Made by a program: the position numbers and the translations under genes. Below the pieces are notes generated by a model. It ran no database searches. It saw nothing but the letters and a program-made list of their open reading frames with translations, and was not told where the DNA came from. DNA of 5,655 nt. Origin: Puniceicoccaceae bacterium. Lineage in GTDB: Bacteria; Verrucomicrobiota; Verrucomicrobiia; Opitutales; Coraliomargaritaceae. Position 1 is the stretch's first letter. The number at the start of each line of letters is the position of its first letter. The stretch spans positions 1 through 5,655 of the forward strand of contig PWZW01000224.1 in NCBI GenBank assembly GCA_003567255.1. The letters run 5' to 3'. Positions 1 to 4,959 of this stretch are shown one piece after another.

Positions 1-175
1 CCCCACAGTCTTGTCAACCCGAGGATCGAGGGTCTCTGGTTCAGGACAAGTCGTGACCAGATTTCGGGCCGTCGCTAAGCCCTGGCGCAGTCGGATTATC
101 GAAAGTCGCCCAATTGTTTTCAACTGGATGCATTGGGCATTCACATCGCCTGCTTGCGAGGCTCCCGCGTCAACC

Positions 176-193
176 TCGAACAAAACTGTTCGA
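176..193. promoter_or_regulatory. Perfect 7-4-7 palindrome upstream of cimA
   Basis: TCGAACA and TGTTCGA flank the tetranucleotide AAAC, giving a perfect 18-base inverted repeat that ends 43 bases before the cimA ATG. It could be a dimeric repressor operator or, if transcribed, a 7-bp hairpin in the 5' leader. It resembles LexA-type boxes in using GAAC/GTTC half-sites. However, the spacing (CGAAC-N6-GTTCG) differs from the Firmicutes CGAAC-N4-GTTCG box, so no regulator is assigned. I found no convincing -35/-10 pair in positions 1-236. Confidence 0.35.
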
Positions 194-236
194 CAGATTC
201 CCGGCGGCAACCCAAGCTGCTCGGTTTTCAGTTACC

Positions 237-1826
237 ATGACGAAACCAATCTTAATCTACGATACCACCCTGCGCGACGGCACCCAGGGAGAGGGAGTTT
301 CATTCACCGTATCCGCCAAGTTGCGGGTCGCGGAAAAGTTGGACCAGTTTGGGATTGATTATATTGAGGGCGGCTGGCCGGGATCCAACCCGCGGGACAT
401 GAGCTTCTTTGAGGAGGCCAAGCACCTGAAGCTCAAACATGCCAAACTGGCCGCATTTGGATCCACCCGACGAGCCAAGGTCAAAGCCTCCGAAGATCCC
501 CAACTGGCTCTGCTCCTTAAGGCGGAAACGCCGGTGGTGACGATTTTTGGTAAGACTTGGTTACTTCACGTCACCGAAATCCTGCGCACCACTCCAGAGG
601 AAAACCTGGCCATGATCGAGGATTCTGTTCGCTTTCTGGTCGAGGCCGGGCGCGAGGTCATCTACGACGCGGAGCATTTTTTCGACGGATATAAGGATGA
701 CCCGGAATACGCCTTGAAAACCCTCGCTGCGGCCGCCCGCGGGGGCGCTTCGAACCTTACGCTTTGCGACACCAACGGAGGGATGCTCGTGAACGAGTTG
801 ATGGAGGTCGTGAAAACGGTTCGCGAGACCTTTCCGGAGACACCGATTGGGATGCATTGTCATAACGATTCGGGGCTCGGCGTGGCCGTTTCTCTTGGGG
901 GAATTGATGCTGGAGCCGTTCTCGTCCAAGGAACGATGAACGGCGTAGGAGAGCGAAATGGAAACGCCAACTTGACGACTATCATTCCCAACCTCGCCCT
1001 TAAAATGGAACGTCCACTCTCCTGCGGGGCAAACCTCTCCAAACTGCGGGACCTCTCCCTTTTTGTCGATGAGATGGCCAACCGGGCGAGCGATACCAAG
1101 GCCCCCTTCGTCGGGGCCAGTGCTTTTGCTCACAAGGGTGGGGTCCACGCTGACGCGGCGGCCAAGGTTGCCCGCAGCTATGAACACATCGATCCGGATC
1201 TGGTGGGTAACCGTACCCGTGTGCTCGTTTCGGACATGTCTGGGCGGAGCTCCATCATGATGAAAGCCAGGGAAATCGGCCTCGAGCTGGATCCCCGTGC
1301 ACCGGAGCTGAAGGATTTTCTGGCCGAACTCAAGGAGCTTGAATTTAAGGGCTATGAGTACGAAGCCGCGGACGCCTCCTTTAAACTTTTGTTGAACCGC
1401 TTCTTGCGAGGGAAGCAGGAGCATTTTGAGCTGATTGGCTACCGCGTTATGGTCAGCCACCAAACGACCACTGGACGCACCGTTTCGGAGGCAACCGTAC
1501 AAATCCGGGTCAATGGCCAGACTCACCACACCGTCGCCGAGGCCAACGGGCCTTTGGGTGCGCTCGACCATGCGCTGCGTAAAGCGCTATCTCCCGTCTT
1601 CCCCTCTATCAACGCGGTCGAACTGACCGATTTTAAAGTCCGCATCCTCGAGAGTGAAAAGGGCGCGGACGCGATCATTCGCGTGCAGATTGAGTCCACC
1701 GACGGAAAGTCCATTTGGGGCACCGTCGGAGCGAGCGACAACATTATTGAAGCTGCCTGGGAAGCACTGTTGGACTCCGTTGAATTCAAATTGCTGATGG
1801 ATGAGGAGCACAGCGATTCGGCCTAG
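237..1826 (+). CDS. cimA: (R)-citramalate synthase (CimA type)
   Basis: This cytoplasmic enzyme condenses pyruvate with acetyl-CoA to (R)-citramalate, the first step of the threonine-independent route to 2-oxobutyrate and isoleucine. The protein is 529 residues, the usual CimA length. The N-terminal HMGL-like TIM barrel (about residues 4-275) opens with DTTLRDGTQGEG, holding the catalytic Arg13 and metal-binding Asp14. Metal ligands His207 and His209 lie in MHCHNDSG, and Asn243 in GERNGN. AFAHKGGVH (296-304) and the internal stretch FGKTW...AEHFFDGYK favour the CimA branch over LeuA. Residues about 399-522 form a LeuA-type allosteric domain, so end-product feedback (isoleucine) is likely by family. 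The ATG at 237 was chosen because MTKPILIYDTTLRDG matches family N-termini. An in-frame ATG at 114 would add 41 residues of unfamilial sequence. No Shine-Dalgarno motif precedes 237. Isopropylmalate synthase is the main alternative and is less likely. Confidence 0.93.
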   Translation: MTKPILIYDTTLRDGTQGEGVSFTVSAKLRVAEKLDQFGIDYIEGGWPGSNPRDMSFFEEAKHLKLKHAKLAAFGSTRRAKVKASEDPQLALLLKAETPVVTIFGKTWLLHVTEILRTTPEENLAMIEDSVRFLVEAGREVIYDAEHFFDGYKDDPEYALKTLAAAARGGASNLTLCDTNGGMLVNELMEVVKTVRETFPETPIGMHCHNDSGLGVAVSLGGIDAGAVLVQGTMNGVGERNGNANLTTIIPNLALKMERPLSCGANLSKLRDLSLFVDEMANRASDTKAPFVGASAFAHKGGVHADAAAKVARSYEHIDPDLVGNRTRVLVSDMSGRSSIMMKAREIGLELDPRAPELKDFLAELKELEFKGYEYEAADASFKLLLNRFLRGKQEHFELIGYRVMVSHQTTTGRTVSEATVQIRVNGQTHHTVAEANGPLGALDHALRKALSPVFPSINAVELTDFKVRILESEKGADAIIRVQIESTDGKSIWGTVGASDNIIEAAWEALLDSVEFKLLMDEEHSDSA

Positions 1827-1900
1827 TGCCCGGTAGGCTTCGGGCTTATTCGCCCGCCGCCTTGGCCTTGGCACACCCCGCCTTCGATGGCAAAGGTCGA

Positions 1901-1929
1901 TTGCCCGTTCAGGGGTCGGGGTGTATTCT
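1901..1929 (+). promoter_or_regulatory. Possible sigma70-type promoter for rpsA
   Basis: TTGCCC (1901-1906) and TATTCT (1924-1929) are separated by 17 bases, each matching the sigma70 consensus at 4 of 6 positions. Transcription would begin near 1936 and give an rpsA leader of about 155 bases. That start would clip the 5' strand of the hairpin at 1933-1969, so this promoter and a full hairpin in the rpsA transcript are not fully compatible. The call rests on motif match and position only. Confidence 0.3.
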
Positions 1930-1932
1930 CCG

Positions 1933-1983
1933 CACCCTTCGCGCTTTTTGCTTGCACCAGCGCGGGGTGGGGCTCACTTTTTT
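1933..1983 (+). terminator. Candidate intrinsic terminator after cimA
   Basis: CACCC (1933-1937) plus CGCGC (1940-1944) pair with GCGCG (1960-1964) plus GGGTG (1965-1969). This makes a 10-bp GC-rich stem with a 2-base TT bulge and a 15-base loop. A run of six T follows at 1978-1983, but it starts 8 bases after the stem, which is further than in a standard terminator. It could end cimA transcription about 105-155 bases past the stop codon, or it could be part of a structured rpsA leader. Confidence 0.35.
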
Positions 1984-1990
1984 GCGTTTT

Positions 1991-2084
1991 GGTGATCGGT
2001 ATCACCGCCCGCACTCTGCGGGAGTTTAACGTAAAAACAAGAACCTCCAACCCAATCTACCAGCGCGCCCCGCGCGTCGGTGAT
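1991..2084 (+). promoter_or_regulatory. Structured rpsA leader with alternative pairing
   Basis: Three short hairpins precede rpsA: GGTGAT/ATCACC (1991-1996 with 2001-2006, 4-base loop), CCCGCA/TGCGGG (2008-2013 with 2017-2022, 3-base loop) and GCGCG/CGCGC (2063-2067 with 2071-2075). An A-rich, apparently unpaired stretch (about 2023-2060) separates the last two. The best ribosome-binding candidate, GGTGA (2079-2083), sits 8 bases before the ATG. ATCACCG (2001-2007) is exactly complementary to CGGTGAT (2078-2084), so it can pair either within hairpin 1 or with the ribosome-binding region. In Escherichia coli, S1 represses its own mRNA through a leader of successive hairpins with a weak Shine-Dalgarno. 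A similar role here is inference. Confidence 0.4.
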
Positions 2085-2091
2085 TTATTAC

Positions 2092-3750
2092 ATGAGTCAA
2101 TTAATGGAACAACTGCTCAAAGAGAGCAGTGTAGATAACCTCAATGAAGGCCAGATCATCAAAGGCACGATCATTGAACTCCGCCCCACTGAAGTCGTTA
2201 TCGATATTGGTGGAAAGTCCGAAGGCATTGTGTCCGCCGCAGAATTTGTTGATACCAGCGAACTCCAGGTCGGTGCAGAAATCGAAGTTTACCTTGAGAA
2301 GCTGGAAGACCGTGAAGGTAATCCGGTCGTTTCTTTCGATAAGGCCGAGCAAAAGAAGAACTGGGAAACCATCCTCTCCAAATGTGAGGAAGGTTCCATC
2401 GTGGCAGGGCGTGTCCGCTCCAAAGTTAAGGGTGGCCTGATCGTCAGCATCGGGGTCGACTCCTTCTTGCCCGCTTCTCAGATCGATGTGCAGCCGCCCA
2501 AGAACCTCGATCAGTACGTCGGTCAGACTTACGACTTCAAGGTGGTTAAGATCAATCTTGAGCGTAAGAACATCGTCGTCTCCCGTCGCGAGCTCATCGA
2601 AGAGCAGCGCATGGAAGCCCGTAAAACTTTCCTCGATTCGGTCCAGCCCGGCGGTACCCGTCGCGGCGTGGTCAAAAACATCACCGACTACGGTGCCTTT
2701 GTCGATCTTGGTGGTCTTGACGGCTTGCTCCATATCACGGATATGAGCTGGGGCCGCATCCAACACCCAAGTGAAATGGTCAAGCAGGGTGAAGAGATTG
2801 AGGTTATCATTATCGAGGTCGATCGCGACCGCGAGCGTGTCTCCCTCGGCCTCAAGCAGCTTACCTCCAACCCTTGGGACCGCATCGAAGAGAAGTTCCC
2901 CGTGGGATCGACCGTCTCTGGTCGCGTGGTCAACCTTGTCCCTTACGGTGCCTTCATCGAAATCGCCGAAGGTGTCGAAGGGCTGGTTCACGTCACCGAG
3001 CTCTCCTGGACTAAGCGTATCTCCAAGCCGGGTGAAGTCCTTCGCATCGGTCAGGAAGTCGAGGCCGTGGTGCTGGGCATCCAGAAGGATGAGCAGAAGA
3101 TCTCCCTCGGTACCCGTCAGCTCGACCAGAACCCATGGGATATGGCCCGCCATAACTACCCAGTGGGTGCCCGCGTCCGCGGAAAGGTCCGCAACCTTAC
3201 CACTTACGGTGCCTTCATCGAACTTGAGGAAGGCATCGACGGAATGGTGCACGTCTCGGACATGAGCTGGACACGCAAGGTCAACCACCCAAGTGAGGTG
3301 GTCAAGAAGGGCGACGAAGTCGACGCCCTCGTCCTTGATGTGGATGCCGATTCCCAGCGGATTTCGCTTGGTATGAAGCAGGTCATGGAAGATCCATGGA
3401 GCCAGATTGAGCAGCACTTCAAGATCGGTGACCTCGTGAAGGGAACCGTCTCGAAGCTCACCAGCTACGGTGCCTTTGTCGAGCTTGAGCACGACATCGA
3501 CGGCCTCGTCCACATCTCGCAGATTGCGGAAGACCGGGTTGAGAAGATTAAGGATCACCTCAACGCCGGCGACGAAGTCACCGCACGCGTGATCAAGATC
3601 GACAAGGAAGATCGTCGGATTGGCCTTTCTATCAAGGCGGCCAACTACAGCGACGAAGAGCTTGCCAAGGAGCGCGCAGTCTTCGAGAACATGTCGACCA
3701 CCGAAGACATGACCAACCTCGGCGACCTGCTCGACGAGGCGACTCGCTAG
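2092..3750 (+). CDS. rpsA: 30S ribosomal protein S1, six S1 domains
   Basis: S1 binds single-stranded, often A/U-rich mRNA leaders and brings them to the 30S subunit for initiation. The protein is 552 residues, close to the 557 of E. coli. Six S1 (OB-fold) domains lie at about 19-85, 100-168, 187-257, 271-344, 358-431 and 445-517. Domains 3-6 share the RNA-binding YGAFV/YGAFI motif, while domains 1 and 2 are divergent, as expected for the ribosome-anchoring pair. An acidic 35-residue tail ends the protein. The ATG at 2092 (MSQLMEQLL) was chosen because it follows GGTGA at a workable distance. A GTG at 2080 and an ATG at 2104 are alternatives. Codon choice is strongly biased (ATC, CTC, GTC, CGC/CGT, AAG), fitting high expression. 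The gene is monocistronic as far as can be seen, with its own terminator. cmk, its frequent upstream neighbour in proteobacteria, is absent. Confidence 0.97.
   Translation: MSQLMEQLLKESSVDNLNEGQIIKGTIIELRPTEVVIDIGGKSEGIVSAAEFVDTSELQVGAEIEVYLEKLEDREGNPVVSFDKAEQKKNWETILSKCEEGSIVAGRVRSKVKGGLIVSIGVDSFLPASQIDVQPPKNLDQYVGQTYDFKVVKINLERKNIVVSRRELIEEQRMEARKTFLDSVQPGGTRRGVVKNITDYGAFVDLGGLDGLLHITDMSWGRIQHPSEMVKQGEEIEVIIIEVDRDRERVSLGLKQLTSNPWDRIEEKFPVGSTVSGRVVNLVPYGAFIEIAEGVEGLVHVTELSWTKRISKPGEVLRIGQEVEAVVLGIQKDEQKISLGTRQLDQNPWDMARHNYPVGARVRGKVRNLTTYGAFIELEEGIDGMVHVSDMSWTRKVNHPSEVVKKGDEVDALVLDVDADSQRISLGMKQVMEDPWSQIEQHFKIGDLVKGTVSKLTSYGAFVELEHDIDGLVHISQIAEDRVEKIKDHLNAGDEVTARVIKIDKEDRRIGLSIKAANYSDEELAKERAVFENMSTTEDMTNLGDLLDEATR
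2689..3476 (+). repeat. 11-base word repeated in S1 domains 3-6
   Basis: TACGGTGCCTT occurs at 2689-2699, 2944-2954, 3205-3215 and 3466-3476, spaced 255, 261 and 261 bases apart. It encodes YGAF of the RNA-binding face of four successive S1 domains. The word reflects domain duplication plus strong codon bias within rpsA and is not a mobile repeat. Confidence 0.8.
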
Positions 3751-3777
3751 TCCCCGATCTCAGATCAAAACCCTTTC

Positions 3778-3809
3778 AAGGCCCCGGAGTTATTCCGGGG
3801 CCTTTTTTT
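3778..3809 (+). terminator. Intrinsic terminator of rpsA
   Basis: GGCCCCGGA (3780-3788) pairs perfectly with TCCGGGGCC (3794-3802) around the 5-base loop GTTAT. Two further A-T pairs extend the base of the stem, and seven T follow directly at 3803-3809. It begins 27 bases after the rpsA stop codon and separates rpsA from the genes downstream. Confidence 0.95.
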
Positions 3810-3820
3810 GCGGGATCGAA

Positions 3821-3866
3821 GTAAAATGCACACTCTCGGATGCGGGCAGTAGCGAGAGGGTTTTAC
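3821..3866. repeat. Interrupted inverted repeat in the spacer after rpsA
   Basis: GTAAAA (3821-3826) and CTCTCG (3833-3838) are matched by CGAGAG (3853-3858) and TTTTAC (3861-3866). The two 6-bp arms are separated by an internal loop of 6 against 2 bases and capped by a 14-base loop. It could fold as RNA or act as a protein site. It lies in the 249-base stretch 3810-4058, where I otherwise see no gene. A reading frame open from the ATG at 3840 shows no recognisable protein until the Met at 4059. Confidence 0.3.
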
Positions 3867-4014
3867 CCACAATTCGCTTTAGAGCATCCACCAAGGGATG
3901 GCAGTGACCCGGTCGCTGAGCTTGGCGGGGCGGGGCATGGTATGATTGTGCTCATTTTGAGGATCGGGACATTTGATCAAGCTTGGACGCCACGCCTCTG
4001 TTGCCAATTTGGAT

Positions 4015-4042
4015 TTGCCATCTTTCTAGGTCTGTTTATTGT
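4015..4042 (+). promoter_or_regulatory. Possible sigma70-type promoter before Cys-rich ORF
   Basis: TTGCCA (4015-4020, 5 of 6 consensus bases) and TATTGT (4037-4042, 4 of 6) are separated by 16 bases. Transcription would start near 4049, only about 10 bases before the ATG at 4059, giving an almost leaderless message. The call is based on motif match and position only. Confidence 0.3.
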
Positions 4043-4058
4043 ATCGATTGGTTTAGAA

Positions 4059-4547
4059 ATGAAGGTATTTTTTGTCAGTCTAGGTTTTTTGATCGCAGGC
4101 GTGCTTGGTTGGGCAACGCAGGATAGAAATCTGGAGTGCGCTTTCGGGTGTGGTGACCTTTATCAGAAGGAGACTGGTTGTTGTGGCGATTTTGTTGGGA
4201 TTGGTCCCGGGTCCCGAAGCCAGTCTTGCTGCGCAGAGGTATCAGTCCCTTTAACCGTTGATTCATCATTTCTGTTGAGCGCTGGTATTTCCTGTGCATG
4301 CCCTCCAGACTGCTTGGTCTGCAGGGAGGATGCTCCGATTTCGCAAACGCAGGCGTTCGCTGCCACCCAAGGGTCTGACCGCCGTTTGGGTCCTCCTACA
4401 CTGGTCCAGACCATTCCCAGTCAAGTGGCAGGAGAGTATTGCTTTGTCCGTAGAGCGAGTGCCGGGCGCTTGCCAGTTGATGAGCTCGTTTTCCAAGAAG
4501 CGTCTGGAGTATTGGCTTCTTGGCAGACAATTTGTCTCAGGCTTTGA
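4059..4547 (+). CDS. Candidate exported Cys-rich protein, unknown function
   Basis: I do not recognise a named family. The 162-residue product starts MKVFFVSLGFLIAGVLGWA, a signal-peptide-like segment with Lys2, a hydrophobic core at about 3-18 and a possible cleavage after Ala19. The mature part has 12 Cys: 27, 31, the pairs 41-42 and 57-58, a CxCx3CxxC cluster at 79-88, then 128 and 159. Such clusters suggest metal binding or disulfides in the cell envelope. The C-terminal half (about 93-162) is polar with few Cys. The frame continues upstream to an ATG at 3840, but those extra residues look unstructured and put the signal segment in the middle, so 4059 is preferred. There is no clear Shine-Dalgarno motif. 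Codon use is more relaxed than in rpsA, and overlapping ORFs exist in other frames, so expression is not certain. It precedes the small Cys-rich gene by 99 bases on the same strand. Confidence 0.5.
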   Translation: MKVFFVSLGFLIAGVLGWATQDRNLECAFGCGDLYQKETGCCGDFVGIGPGSRSQSCCAEVSVPLTVDSSFLLSAGISCACPPDCLVCREDAPISQTQAFAATQGSDRRLGPPTLVQTIPSQVAGEYCFVRRASAGRLPVDELVFQEASGVLASWQTICLRL

Positions 4548-4646
4548 TGTCGGGCGTGAACAGCGCGCTTTTCGACACTCAATAGTCCGTTGATCCCGTT
4601 GGTTCGACGGCGTACTTATGACAAATTAATTCAAAATTTTAAAAAC

Positions 4647-4790
4647 ATGTTTAAAACAATTATTGCTTCTTTGCTCTTCGCAGGGCTTTCTTTGACCGCG
4701 ACTCCTTTGGGCGCCGCTTCATGCAGTTGTAACGACTGCTGTGAAGGAGCTACTTGCAATTGCAGTAGCTGTGAGTGCACCAGCTGCTAG
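4647..4790 (+). CDS. Small exported metallothionein-like Cys-rich peptide
   Basis: The 47-residue product has a clear N-terminal export signal: Phe2-Lys3, a hydrophobic core at about 5-18, and GAA at 22-24 as a likely cleavage site. The remaining 23 residues hold nine Cys (26, 28, 31, 32, 37, 39, 42, 44, 47) with the pattern CxCx2CCx4CxCx2CxCx2C, plus Ser, Asn, Asp and Glu and no aromatic residue. Such density resembles metallothioneins, which bind soft metals such as Cu(I), Zn or Cd through thiolates, but export is unusual for that class. AASC at 23-26 is a poor lipobox, so lipidation is only a remote alternative. The ATG at 4647 is preferred over an in-frame TTG at 4590 because it places Met right before the signal. 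The 25 bases before it are A/T-rich with no Shine-Dalgarno motif. A strong terminator follows. Metal binding is inferred from composition. Confidence 0.7.
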   Translation: MFKTIIASLLFAGLSLTATPLGAASCSCNDCCEGATCNCSSCECTSC

Positions 4791-4803
4791 GTCGCCTGAT
4801 TAA

Positions 4804-4830
4804 AAACGGTGCAGCCATTGTGCACCGTTT
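4804..4830. terminator. Perfect 10-bp hairpin, possible bidirectional terminator
   Basis: AAACGGTGCA (4804-4813) and TGCACCGTTT (4821-4830) form a perfect stem around a 7-base loop, starting 13 bases after the Cys-rich peptide stop codon. On the minus strand the stem runs into five consecutive T, and on the plus strand only into TTTATACTT. It may therefore act mainly on transcripts of the convergent acetyltransferase gene, or serve as a 3' stabilising hairpin for the small mRNA. Confidence 0.5.
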
Positions 4831-4837
4831 ATACTTC

Positions 4838-4872
4838 AAAAGGTCCTCGGCGTTTCACCGGGGGCCTTTTTT
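4838..4872 (+). terminator. Intrinsic terminator of the Cys-rich gene(s)
   Basis: AAAAGGTCCTCGG (4838-4850) pairs with CCGGGGGCCTTTT (4858-4870) through 13 pairs, two of them G-U wobbles on the plus strand, around a 7-base loop. A run of six T spans 4867-4872. On the minus strand it leaves TTTT followed by GAAG, so some activity for the convergent gene is possible. The 87 bases from here to the acetyltransferase stop codon hold nothing recognisable. Confidence 0.88.
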
Positions 4873-4959
4873 GTGGAGGGCTTCGAAGCTTAGGCGATCA
4901 AGTCTGGCAGAAGGCCGCCCAGAAATTGCCCAATGCGGACGGTCGCTTTATCGTTTTCC

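Noticed and set aside
114..236. An upstream in-frame ATG that would lengthen citramalate synthase by 41 residues
   Set aside because: The extension does not resemble CimA N-termini, contains the palindrome at 176-193, and the protein from 237 already has the full family length.
561..1571. A 336-codon open frame on the minus strand within cimA
   Set aside because: It is antisense to the conserved catalytic and allosteric domains of citramalate synthase and has no recognisable motif.
1828..1856. GCCCG/CGGGC short inverted repeats right after the cimA stop codon
   Set aside because: The stems are only 5 bp with competing partners and no T tract, so a terminator call is not supported.
1823..2138. 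Short overlapping frames on both strands in the cimA-rpsA gap
   Set aside because: Their translations are low-complexity or basic/proline-rich, they overlap the leader hairpins, and no start signal supports them.
2101..3558. A long open frame (485 codons) on the minus strand within rpsA
   Set aside because: It is antisense to a clear six-domain S1 gene. Strong codon bias with few stop-generating codons on the opposite strand explains it, and its translation shows no known domain.
4075..4496. Three overlapping minus-strand frames opposite the Cys-rich ORF
   Set aside because: They overlap one another and lack signal segments, motifs or plausible starts. The plus-strand frame has a signal segment and organised Cys clusters.
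4294..4593. A 99-codon plus-strand frame overlapping the end of the 162-residue ORF
   Set aside because: The translation is rich in Arg and Trp with no domain, and it starts inside the other ORF. It would become interesting only if comparative data showed conservation in this frame.
4880..4889. Ten-base palindrome GCTTCGAAGC
   Set aside because: It is short, falls in the spacer between a terminator and a convergent gene's 3' end, and has no second copy in the window.
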